This document shows positions 20,825 to 29,598 of a DNA stretch of 40,892 nt, piece by piece. The DNA is from an uncultured Clostridia bacterium (GTDB lineage: Bacteria; Bacillota; Clostridia; TANB77; CAG-508). A program made the translations under genes and the position numbers. The stretch's first letter is position 1; the number at the start of each line of letters is the position of its first letter. The DNA is taken from assembly GCA_947599825.1 (NCBI GenBank), contig CANQFS010000009.1:1-40892 (forward strand). The letters are read 5' to 3'. The notes under the pieces are model-generated. The model was not told the DNA's origin, did not search any database, and worked only from the letters and a program-made list of their open reading frames with translations.

Positions 20825-23800
20825 TTACTCTAGCCCATCATTGTCTAAATTGTCTTCTGCTAAGTCTGTATCGAAAATAGAATCATCATCTTCATCATCT
20901 AAATCTGCAAATAATTCATCTTCGTCGTCAGTGTCTAAAAGCATTTCCTCTGTATCTTCATCAGCTTCAATGTAACTATCTTCTAGTTCACTTTCATCTA
21001 ACATATTTTCACCTAATTTTGCTTCTTCATAGTCAATTCCTTCGTCTATATGTTCTTTTAATTCTAGTTCTTGGTTATCCTCTGAGTATAAACGAACATC
21101 TAGTCCTAATGCTTGAAGTTCTTTTACTAATACTTTGAATCCTTCTGGAACACCTGGCTCTGGAACGTTTTCACCTTTAACAATTGCCTCATATGTTTTT
21201 ACACGTCCTACAACATCATCTGATTTTACAGTAAGCATTTCTTGAAGTGTGTATGCTGCACCATAAGCCTCTAATGCCCAAACTTCCATTTCTCCGAAAC
21301 GTTGTCCACCAAATTGTGCTTTACCTCCTAAAGGTTGTTGTGTAACTAGTGAGTATGGTCCAGTTGAACGAGCGTGGATTTTGTCATCTACTAAGTGGTG
21401 TAGTTTTAACATATACATAACACCAACGGTAACTGGGTTGTCGAATTCTTCACCTGTACGTCCGTCGTGTAAAATTGCTTTTCCATCTTCACGAAGTCCG
21501 GCTTGTTTTAATAATTCTTTAATTTCTTCATCTGTTGCACCATCAAATACTGGCGTTGCAACCTTCCAGCCTAATGCTTTTGCTGCCATACCTAAGTGTA
21601 CTTCTAGTACTTGACCTAAGTTCATACGAGATGGTATACCTTGTGGGTTAAGTACAATGTCTACTGGAGTTCCGTCTTCTAAGAATGGCATATCTTCTAC
21701 TGGTAGAATTCTTGAAATAACACCTTTGTTACCATGACGTCCGGCCATTTTATCACCAACAGAAATTTTTCTCTTTGTTGCAATATAGCAACGAATTACT
21801 TGGTTTACACCTGGGCCTAATTCATCTGAATTGTCTCTTGTGAAGATTTTTACATCTACTATGGTTCCTGCTTCTCCATGTGGTACTCTTAAAGATGTAT
21901 CTCTAACTTCTCTTGCTTTTTCTCCAAAGATAGCACGAAGTAATCTTTCTTCTGCTGTAAGCTCGGTTTCTCCTTTTGGTGTTACTTTTCCAACTAGGAT
22001 ATCTCCTGGTCTTACTTCTGCACCAATACGAATAATTCCGTTTTCATCTAGGTCTTTTAAACTGTCATCTCCTACGTTTGGAATGTCTCTTGTAATTTCT
22101 TCTGGGCCTAATTTTGTGTCTCTACATTCGCAATCATATTCTTCTATATGGATAGATGTATAAACATCTTCTTTTACTAATCTTTCACTAATTAGTACAG
22201 CATCTTCGTAGTTGTAACCTTCCCATGTAGTGAAGGCAATTAGCACGTTTCTTCCTAGTGCCATTTCTCCATCTTTTGTAGATGGTCCATCTGCTAGGAT
22301 ATCTCCTTTGCTAACTTTTTCTCCTCTTGTTACTACTGGTCTTTGGTTAATGCATGTACCACCATTAGTTCTTTTGAATTTACGAAGTCTGTAAGTGTCT
22401 ATTTCATTTTTCTTATTGCGTACTTTGATTTCGTCTGCTGTTACTTTTTCTACTACACCATCATTTATTGCAGTAACAGTAATTCCAGAGTCTTTAGCGG
22501 CTCTATATTCAATTCCTGTTCCTACTATAGGTGCTTCTGGCATTAAAAGTGGAACGGCTTGACGTTGCATGTTAGAGCCCATTAGAGAACGTTTTACGTC
22601 GTCATGCTCTAGGAAAGGAATCATTGCTGCTGCAACAGAAACTAATTCTTTTGGTGAAACGTCTATATAATCTACTTGACTGCTATCTACCTCTGTGATT
22701 TCAGATTTATGACGTACACGAATTCTTTTATTTACGAATTTTCCGTCTTTATCTAGTGGTTCTGATGCTTGTGCAATAATGTAATTGTCTTCTTCGTCTG
22801 CTGGCATATATTCTACTATATCTGTTACTTTTCCTGTTTCTTTATCTACTTTACGATATGGTGTTTCAATGAAGCCATATTCGTTGATAATAGCAAAAGA
22901 TGATAATGCAGAAATAAGTCCAATGTTTGGTCCTTCTGGAGATTCTACTGGGCAAAGTCTTCCATAGTGAGTATAGTGAATATCACGAACCTCGAAACCT
23001 GCTCTTTCTCTAGATAAACCACCAGGTCCTAATGCTGAAATTCTTCTTTTATGTGTAAGTTCTGATAATGGGTTAGTTTGGTCCATAAATTGTGATAATT
23101 GTGAACTTCCAAAGAACTCACGAATAGATGATGTAATTGGTTTTGTGTTAATTAATGTTTGTGGTGTTACAATATCTAGGTCTTGAATTGTCATTCTTTC
23201 ACGAACTACTCTTTCTAGTCTTGTTAAACCAATTCTAAATTGATTTTGTAATAATTCACCAACACAACGGATACGTCTATTTCCTAAATGGTCAATATCA
23301 TCTACATTTCCGATTCCATGATCTAGGTTAAATAAATAACTAATAGAACCAATAATGTCTTCGTTTGTTACGTGTTTTGGTATTAATTCTTCTTTTCTTT
23401 CTTTTAATACTTTATGTAAGTCTTTTTTGTCTGTGGTCTCTAAAATTGATTTTAATACTTCATAATTTACTTCTTCTTTGAAGTGTAAGTCTGAAATATC
23501 AACATCTGTAACAAATTTATGAATGTTAACTGTACCATTTCCAATAATTCTTACTTTACTGTCGTTTACTTTTACATCTACAATGTTAATTCCTGTGTTT
23601 TGGATATCTTCTGCTACTTCTTTTGAAATAACAGTATCTTTTTCTACTAATACTTCTCCTGTTGATGGATCTATAATGTCTTCAAATGCTACTTTTCCAG
23701 CAATTCTAGATGCTAGACTTAATTTTTTGTTAAATTTGTAACGTCCAACTTTTGCTAAGTCATATCTTCTGTCATCGAAGAATAAACCATTGAATAAGTT

Positions 23801-24553
23801 TCTTGCTGCATCAACGGTTGGTAATTCTCCTGGTCTTAATTTTTTGTAGATTTCAATTAAGGCTTCGTCTTGTGTTTTTATAGTGTCTTTTTGAATAGTT
23901 GCCATTAATTTTGGCTCTTCGCCAAATAAAGCAATCATTTGCTCGTCTGTAACTAAACCAATTGCTCTTAAAAGGCAAGTAACTGGTATTTTTCTTGTTC
24001 TATCTACTCTTGCCCAAAATACGTCGTTTCCGTCTGTTTCATATTCAATCCATGCACCACGAATTGGCATAACAGTAGATGTAAATATTTTCTTTCCTGT
24101 TTTGTCAAATTCAGAAGCATAGTAGCAACCTGGAGAACGTACTAATTGGCTGACTACAACTCTTTCTGCACCATTAATAATGAAGGTTCCACTTTCGGTC
24201 ATTAATGGGAAGTCTCCTAAATAAATTTCTTGCTCTTTAATTTCTCCTGTTTCACGGTTAATTAGACGTACTTTTACATGTAATCTTGTAGAGTACGTAG
24301 CATCTCTTTCTTTGGCTTCTTCTACGCTGTATTTGGTTTTGTCTTCCATATAATAGTCGAAAAATTCAAGAACTAAATTTCCAGAATAGTCTACGATTGG
24401 GGAAATATCTTGCAATACTTCGCCTAAACCCTCTTCTACAAACCAATCGTAAGAGTCTTTTTGGACTTTAATTAAGTTTGGCATTTCAATAAAATCGCCA
24501 ATTTTTGCAAACGTTTTACGTGTGCATTTTTCGTGTTTGATATCTTTTACCAA
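20825..24553 (-). CDS. rpoB: RNA polymerase beta subunit
   Basis: [62 protein letters not shown] start preceded by AGGGGG. Confidence 0.99.
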   Translation of the reverse strand: MVKDIKHEKCTRKTFAKIGDFIEMPNLIKVQKDSYDWFVEEGLGEVLQDISPIVDYSGNLVLEFFDYYMEDKTKYSVEEAKERDATYSTRLHVKVRLINRETGEIKEQEIYLGDFPLMTESGTFIINGAERVVVSQLVRSPGCYYASEFDKTGKKIFTSTVMPIRGAWIEYETDGNDVFWARVDRTRKIPVTCLLRAIGLVTDEQMIALFGEEPKLMATIQKDTIKTQDEALIEIYKKLRPGELPTVDAARNLFNGLFFDDRRYDLAKVGRYKFNKKLSLASRIAGKVAFEDIIDPSTGEVLVEKDTVISKEVAEDIQNTGINIVDVKVNDSKVRIIGNGTVNIHKFVTDVDISDLHFKEEVNYEVLKSILETTDKKDLHKVLKERKEELIPKHVTNEDIIGSISYLFNLDHGIGNVDDIDHLGNRRIRCVGELLQNQFRIGLTRLERVVRERMTIQDLDIVTPQTLINTKPITSSIREFFGSSQLSQFMDQTNPLSELTHKRRISALGPGGLSRERAGFEVRDIHYTHYGRLCPVESPEGPNIGLISALSSFAIINEYGFIETPYRKVDKETGKVTDIVEYMPADEEDNYIIAQASEPLDKDGKFVNKRIRVRHKSEITEVDSSQVDYIDVSPKELVSVAAAMIPFLEHDDVKRSLMGSNMQRQAVPLLMPEAPIVGTGIEYRAAKDSGITVTAINDGVVEKVTADEIKVRNKKNEIDTYRLRKFKRTNGGTCINQRPVVTRGEKVSKGDILADGPSTKDGEMALGRNVLIAFTTWEGYNYEDAVLISERLVKEDVYTSIHIEEYDCECRDTKLGPEEITRDIPNVGDDSLKDLDENGIIRIGAEVRPGDILVGKVTPKGETELTAEERLLRAIFGEKAREVRDTSLRVPHGEAGTIVDVKIFTRDNSDELGPGVNQVIRCYIATKRKISVGDKMAGRHGNKGVISRILPVEDMPFLEDGTPVDIVLNPQGIPSRMNLGQVLEVHLGMAAKALGWKVATPVFDGATDEEIKELLKQAGLREDGKAILHDGRTGEEFDNPVTVGVMYMLKLHHLVDDKIHARSTGPYSLVTQQPLGGKAQFGGQRFGEMEVWALEAYGAAYTLQEMLTVKSDDVVGRVKTYEAIVKGENVPEPGVPEGFKVLVKELQALGLDVRLYSEDNQELELKEHIDEGIDYEEAKLGENMLDESELEDSYIEADEDTEEMLLDTDDEDELFADLDDEDDDSIFDTDLAEDNLDNDGLE

Positions 24554-24870
24554 AACAAATACCCCCTATATTGAATTTAAAGCAGACTTAAATTTTTAGC
24601 ATTTTGTAGGAAAATATTTTTTGATGACAAAGTGATTTTATATATTTTTCCTATTTTTTGCTACTTTTGTGAATAAAATTTATGTTTCAAAAGAAGTCCT
24701 TCTTGTTATTTTCTTTTTTTCTTAAGAAAATGTTCCTTTCCTGCTTACTTAAAGGCTTATTTCCCTAAGAAAAAAGAAATACAATTCCTCTTCTTTCTTA
24801 AAAATTTTCATGATTTTTTTGTTATAATTACTTTTGTGTATTAAAATTATTTTTTGATTTTGTGACGCAA

Positions 24871-24915
24871 AAAGGCTAGTTGGCAACTTTTCTTATTTTT
24901 GTGCCAACTACCTTT
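24871..24915 (-). promoter_or_regulatory. Terminator-like hairpin in the rpoB leader (candidate attenuator)
   Basis: Minus strand AAAGG-TAGTTGGCA-(loop)-TGCCAACTA-g-CCTTTTT: 9-bp perfect stem extended past a bulge, then a U-tract. Confidence 0.65.
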
Positions 24916-25045
24916 ACTTTTGTATTTTATTTGTTTAAAATTATTTCTCTTTTTATATTAACCAACCCCACTATTTTCTTGGTTTCTATGCTAATATGTT
25001 TGTGCTATTTTGCGCGTAAGGCGATAAATTTCCTTATACTATTCT

Positions 25046-25075
25046 AGTATAACCTATTTCCGTAGGGCTTGTCAA
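25046..25075 (-). promoter_or_regulatory. Sigma-A type promoter upstream of rpoB
   Basis: TTGACA (25075-25070), 18-bp spacer, TATACT (25051-25046). Confidence 0.7.
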
Positions 25076-25148
25076 TAGTTTTGGGAAAGAAAATTAAGGT
25101 TTTTTTACAAAATTTTCGTTGCTAATTCAATCATTATCATTATATATA

Positions 25149-25191
25149 ATAAGCCCTACATAGAATTTTAATTTTCCATGTAGGGCTTTTA
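25149..25191. terminator. Hairpin terminator, possibly bidirectional
   Basis: AAGCCCTACAT...ATGTAGGGCTTTT. Confidence 0.75.
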
Positions 25192-25193
25192 AA

Positions 25194-25487
25194 TTAAAGA
25201 TTTTTTATTATCATACTAAAAGATAAATCTATTATGATAAAACTTAATCCTATTAATATTGCCGGTATAACTATTTCTCTTATTGTTATTGTTGGTGTAC
25301 TTATACCTATATAAAAAACTAAAATTTCTGTCATTGCTACAAGAAGTATTGTACTCCACTTTCTCATTTTAGTTTTTTTTACAGTTTTATTTTTCTTCGA
25401 TGGTGCATGACTTATAGCCCAAAAAATAAAGGAAATTACCATAACCAAAAAAACAAATGAAATAAGAATCATCTTTACACTAAGCAT
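25194..25487 (-). CDS. Hypothetical small membrane protein with 3 predicted TM segments
   Basis: 97-aa hydrophobic ORF in an intergenic slot, followed by a terminator. Confidence 0.6.
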   Translation of the reverse strand: MLSVKMILISFVFLVMVISFIFWAISHAPSKKNKTVKKTKMRKWSTILLVAMTEILVFYIGISTPTITIREIVIPAILIGLSFIIIDLSFSMIIKNL

Positions 25488-25608
25488 AAATCTTCCTCCT
25501 TAAAATATTTATTTTACTATTGTTGTCTATATATACCTGAAAAACAGGAATTAAAAATTTATATTATCATTATAATTCATTTTATGCAATTTTGCAAGGT
25601 TAGCATTA

Positions 25609-26292
25609 CTATTTTTCACTATATCCAAATTTTTGCATTCTTTCTTTTTCTTTTTTAGATAATTTTTCAAAAAATTCTGCTAATGCTGTTATATCTTGAT
25701 TATTTAAAAATTCAAAATATTGTACTCTATCATCTTTTGATATAACAATTGGACTTACATTGTTTTTTATCAACTCATAATTTAATAATAGTCTACCAGT
25801 TCTTCCATTTCCATCTTCAAAAGGGTGTATCTTTTCAAATTCAATGTGATATTTAGCAATTTTAGAAAAAACTTCTTGTCCATCATTATTATAATTATAT
25901 ATAAAGTAATTCATTAAATTTGGTATTTGCTTTGCTTCTGGTGGAATATACTCAGTACCATTAATAAAAACTTGTACTTTTCTATATCCTTCACTATCCT
26001 TTATGTCTTTATTTATTGTTTCATTTAGATTTTTTATAAATCTTTCGTCAAAATCTTTACCCATTTTTAAATTTTCAAAAACAATTTCTAATGCTTTCTT
26101 ATGATTAATAGCTTCATATATTTCTCTTGGCTCTCTTCCTTGTATTTTGAAACTATTATCATTATATAAAATAGCATAAGTTTCAGCATAAGTTAAAGTG
26201 CTTCCTTCTATTCCGTTCGAATGATATGTACTTCTTGTAATTAAATCTTTTAAATATTCTTTATTATTTAGAATGAACTCTAAAATTGTCAT
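25609..26292 (-). CDS. Fic/DOC family protein (AMPylase-like) with N-terminal inhibitory motif
   Basis: HPFEDGNGRTGR (HPFX[D/E]GNGRXXR); SNGIEG matches (S/T)XXXE(G/N); SD AAGGAG before MTILEF. Confidence 0.93.
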   Translation of the reverse strand: MTILEFILNNKEYLKDLITRSTYHSNGIEGSTLTYAETYAILYNDNSFKIQGREPREIYEAINHKKALEIVFENLKMGKDFDERFIKNLNETINKDIKDSEGYRKVQVFINGTEYIPPEAKQIPNLMNYFIYNYNNDGQEVFSKIAKYHIEFEKIHPFEDGNGRTGRLLLNYELIKNNVSPIVISKDDRVQYFEFLNNQDITALAEFFEKLSKKEKERMQKFGYSEK

Positions 26293-26309
26293 TATTTTCT
26301 CCTTAAACT

Positions 26310-27581
26310 TTACTCTACTTTTTCTCCACAATTACCACAGAATTTAGCGTTCTTTTCTAGTTTTGAGTTACATTTTTTACAGAATTTTGGTTTTGGATTT
26401 CCACAATTTGCACAGAAGTTTCCTTCGTTTTCTGTTCCGCAATCGCATTTCCATTTGGTTGTTTCTGCTTTTTGTTCTTCATTTACTTGTGCACTTTCTA
26501 ATTGTGCCATATCTGCTTGCTCTTGTGATGATTGTTGTTTGTTTGCTTGCTCTGATGTCTTTACTTCTTGCTTACTTAAATCCATGCTACTTTTTTCTGT
26601 GTTTTGCCATACTCCTTGTACTGTTTGCCCCATTACATTTCCTGTTGACATATTCATCATTCCAATTCCCATAAAGCCATTTATGGCACCATTACTATTT
26701 TCTGCTGCACTTTTTACTGCTTCTGAATATGCTTCTACCATCTTGCCTTGTTGCATGTATGCATTTGAACTTAATTCATAATCGTCTATTTTCTTTTCTG
26801 ATTCATCATCTAATGTAACAGATTCTACTGCAAAACTATCTATTTTTATTCCTCTTTCACGAATTTTTTCGTCAAATACTTTTTCGTCCATCATTTGTCT
26901 AATTTCATCTGTTTGACTTGGCATTTCTAATACAGGTACTTTATAGTTACTTGTTCCTAGTTCATTTGTTACATTTTGAAATACTGCTAATACTTCACTT
27001 CTTAATTGTTCTACTAATTGTGATTTACGATATATATCTGCTGTTCCTGCAAGTTTTGTCATAAATAATGCTGGGTTCATTATGCTAAATGTATAAGTTC
27101 CAAAACATTTAATTTCTACTCTTAAAGGTGTAAGAGTGTTTGTCATTTGATTTGGAATTGGATGTGACCAATCTTGAAATGGAATTGGTGCAGGTGTTCC
27201 AAATTTGTTGTCAATAATTTCTTTTATATTAAAGAAAAATACGGCTTGCTCTTTTGCAGTTGCTCCATCAAATGTAAATCTTTGCCACATTTCTTTAAAT
27301 ACGGCTCCAAATTGTCCTCCGAAAAAAGATGGTGATGATGATTCATCAAAAGTATAAAATCCATCTTCTGCTGTTGCATCAATTACTCTACCATTATCAT
27401 AAATAACTGCACATTGTCCTGGTGCTACAATAATTGTACTTTTTTTGGTAATTACTCCCGTTTCTGTTGTTTTCTTTACCATTAAAACATCATTCGTCAT
27501 GTCATCACAACGAATTGCTTCCTTCCATTGATCATGTAAAGTGCTTCCTATTGCATCTTTAGCTGCTTTAATTAATCCCAT
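26310..27581 (-). CDS. SPFH-domain ('virion core protein'-like) protein with C-terminal zinc ribbons
   Basis: N-terminal SPFH-like region with VAPGQCAVIYDNGRV; C-terminal CDCGTENEGNFCANCGNPKPKFCKKCNSKLEKNAKFCGNCG. Confidence 0.85.
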   Translation of the reverse strand: MGLIKAAKDAIGSTLHDQWKEAIRCDDMTNDVLMVKKTTETGVITKKSTIIVAPGQCAVIYDNGRVIDATAEDGFYTFDESSSPSFFGGQFGAVFKEMWQRFTFDGATAKEQAVFFFNIKEIIDNKFGTPAPIPFQDWSHPIPNQMTNTLTPLRVEIKCFGTYTFSIMNPALFMTKLAGTADIYRKSQLVEQLRSEVLAVFQNVTNELGTSNYKVPVLEMPSQTDEIRQMMDEKVFDEKIRERGIKIDSFAVESVTLDDESEKKIDDYELSSNAYMQQGKMVEAYSEAVKSAAENSNGAINGFMGIGMMNMSTGNVMGQTVQGVWQNTEKSSMDLSKQEVKTSEQANKQQSSQEQADMAQLESAQVNEEQKAETTKWKCDCGTENEGNFCANCGNPKPKFCKKCNSKLEKNAKFCGNCGEKVE

Positions 27582-27639
27582 AATTTTTTCCTCCTATTCT
27601 TTTTTAAGGGCTGGTACAAATTGCCCAAATTGTCCTTTT

Positions 27640-28587
27640 TTAATTTCTTAGTGGCTCTAAACCAGATAATACCCACGTGTTAGCGCCTGTTGTAATTATG
27701 CTTCCACAATACTCACATTTTCCTGCTGACGTAATTTGTGTTGGTGCTCCACAGTTTGGACAGTTAGTAGTTTTTACTTGTTCTGTTCCTTCTTGTGTTA
27801 GTACTCCTGTTTTTCTTTCAAATGTCATTTTATAGACTGTTGTTCTATCTTGTGTTTTGCTTCCTTCTAATAATTCCTTTGTTGTTGCGTCTATAATATA
27901 ATCTTTCATTGTCGATTTTAATGCAATTTCTAAGATGTCCCTATCTCCTTCTTGCCTGAATTTATAAATTGTTGCATAGTTTACTGCTATACGATCCATT
28001 ACATTTATACGGTTGGTGTCTATATAGCCTTGTACTTGGTTTTTGTGTTGTTCAAATAAGCTTTCTGTTTCAAATGGTCTCATTGGTTCCCAGTCTCTTG
28101 CTGTCCATGCATTTTGCAATTTTACAAATAAGTCTTTTGCCCACGATAACATTTTTTCTTCTGAAAAGTTTGGATCTATTAGTTTGATTTGCTCTGTATA
28201 GATGTGTGATTGGCTAACATCTACTATTGGTGTATTTCTTACTGCTTGACTGCTATAATATGGTATATTCCTTGGACCTCTTGGTCCTGCATTTCTATTT
28301 TTCATAACTCTTATTATAATGTAAATGATAAGAATAAGAAAAAATCCTCTTCCTACGTTGTTTCCTAATAACCACCCCATTAAGAAAAATAAGTCGCCAC
28401 TGGAACTTGAACTACTTGAGCCCCAGTCCGAGTCCCAATCGGAATCCCAACTAGAAGAACTAGAACTCCAAGAAGAGCCTCCACTATCATAGCGGTCAAA
28501 ACTTCCTACATCGGCAAATGATAAGGTGTGCAATGCAAGAATAAGTGAAATGCAAAGAATAAAAATTCCTATTTTCCTTTTTTTCAT
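27640..28587 (-). CDS. TIM44-like membrane protein with Ser/Asp-rich linker and C-terminal zinc ribbon
   Basis: Signal peptide, SSWDSDWDSDWGSSSSSSSG, TM, TIM44-like domain, CPNCGAPTQITSAGKCEYCG. Confidence 0.78.
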   Translation of the reverse strand: MKKRKIGIFILCISLILALHTLSFADVGSFDRYDSGGSSWSSSSSSWDSDWDSDWGSSSSSSSGDLFFLMGWLLGNNVGRGFFLILIIYIIIRVMKNRNAGPRGPRNIPYYSSQAVRNTPIVDVSQSHIYTEQIKLIDPNFSEEKMLSWAKDLFVKLQNAWTARDWEPMRPFETESLFEQHKNQVQGYIDTNRINVMDRIAVNYATIYKFRQEGDRDILEIALKSTMKDYIIDATTKELLEGSKTQDRTTVYKMTFERKTGVLTQEGTEQVKTTNCPNCGAPTQITSAGKCEYCGSIITTGANTWVLSGLEPLRN

Positions 28588-28659
28588 TTGTTTTGCCTCC
28601 TCTTATGCTCTATTTTTATTATATTTATGCTTATTTTTATGCTTGTTTCCTATACTTTT

Positions 28660-28689
28660 ATCATACACTTTTTTAGGGAATTTTGTCAA
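28660..28689 (-). promoter_or_regulatory. Sigma-A type promoter for the TIM44/SPFH/Fic cluster
   Basis: TTGACA (28689-28684), 18-bp spacer, TATGAT (28665-28660). Confidence 0.65.
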
Positions 28690-28701
28690 TTGTTTTTTAT
28701 T

Positions 28702-28734
28702 ACCTGTTTTTGGGAACGTAGGAAAAAAACAGGT
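28702..28734. promoter_or_regulatory. Perfect 10-bp inverted repeat between divergent promoters (operator candidate)
   Basis: ACCTGTTTTT (28702-28711) / AAAAACAGGT (28725-28734). Confidence 0.55.
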
Positions 28735-28763
28735 TTGACATTTTACTTTTCTTATATTAGAAT
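28735..28763 (+). promoter_or_regulatory. Sigma-A type promoter for the + strand export gene
   Basis: TTGACA, 17-bp spacer, TAGAAT. Confidence 0.68.
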
Positions 28764-28873
28764 AGATTTCGATTTTAGTAATAGATTTGTATCAATAAGT
28801 TTTTATTATTAAATTCTTATATTATAAAAATTTATTAGTAATTTATAGTAATTTGTTTAGAAGGAGTTTCATT

Positions 28874-29365
28874 ATGATTAAAAAATATTTATTAGTTTTT
28901 TTAGTATCTATGATACCACTAATTGAATTAAGAGGCGCTGTTCCTATTGGCTTAAGCACACTTTTAGGAGACCCTCTTCCTTTACTTCCTCTTTATATTA
29001 TTTGCATTGTAGGAAATATGCTTCCTGTTCCTATTATATTTTTCTTTGCAAGAAAAGTATTACTATGGGGTGCAAATAAGAAATTTATTGGAAAGTTCTT
29101 CCGCTTCTGCATCGAAAAGGGCGAAAAAGGTGGTAAGAAGTTACAAGAAACTGCAGGAAGTGGCTTATATTTTGCTTTATTTCTTTTTGTAGGAATTCCT
29201 CTTCCTGGCACAGGTGCTTGGACAGGAACGCTTGCTGCTAGCTTTTTAGATATGGATTTTAAGAAAAGTGTTATTGCTGTTATGGCAGGTGTTATTTTAG
29301 CTGGTATTATTATGGGGCTAGCTTCTGCTGGCGTGTTTGGTGCTTTGGGTGCTATGATTAGTTAA
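28874..29365 (+). CDS. Small multidrug export protein (COG2426-like) integral membrane protein
   Basis: MIPLIELRGAVPIGL, GIPLPGTGAWTGTLAA; SD AGAAGGAG upstream of ATG 28874. Confidence 0.88.
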   Translation: MIKKYLLVFLVSMIPLIELRGAVPIGLSTLLGDPLPLLPLYIICIVGNMLPVPIIFFFARKVLLWGANKKFIGKFFRFCIEKGEKGGKKLQETAGSGLYFALFLFVGIPLPGTGAWTGTLAASFLDMDFKKSVIAVMAGVILAGIIMGLASAGVFGALGAMIS

Positions 29366-29384
29366 AGAGATCATTCTATCTTCA

Positions 29385-29421
29385 CCAAAAAATCGGTAGT
29401 TTGTTACTACCGATTTTTTAG
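29385..29421 (+). terminator. Rho-independent terminator of the + strand export gene
   Basis: AAAAAATCGGTAGtttgttaCTACCGATTTTTT. Confidence 0.92.
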
Positions 29422-29472
29422 GTTAAAAGGAGTTTTTTATTTTCTATTTTAAAAAATGTTTTTTCCTATTGA

Positions 29473-29598
29473 AAGGGGTCTCTCAAATGGCAATTTATCG
29501 TCAAAAAAGGGGTGTCCTAGATGGCAATTTTAGCATTTTTTTGAAGGGGTGTCCCTAGCGTTCCAAAATGGAACAAAAAGGGGCGTCCCTACTGTTCT
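29473..29598. repeat. Four degenerate units of a GGGGTGTCCC...ATGGCAATTTT intergenic repeat
   Basis: aaggggtctctcaaatggcaattta / aaggggtgtcctagatggcaatttta / gaaggggtgtccctagcgttccaaaatggaac / aaaaggggcgtccctactgttc. Confidence 0.75.

Noticed and set aside
19188-24000. Many + strand ORFs antisense to rpoB and rpoC
   Set aside because: Antisense shadows of highly conserved genes; no SD or recognisable domains.
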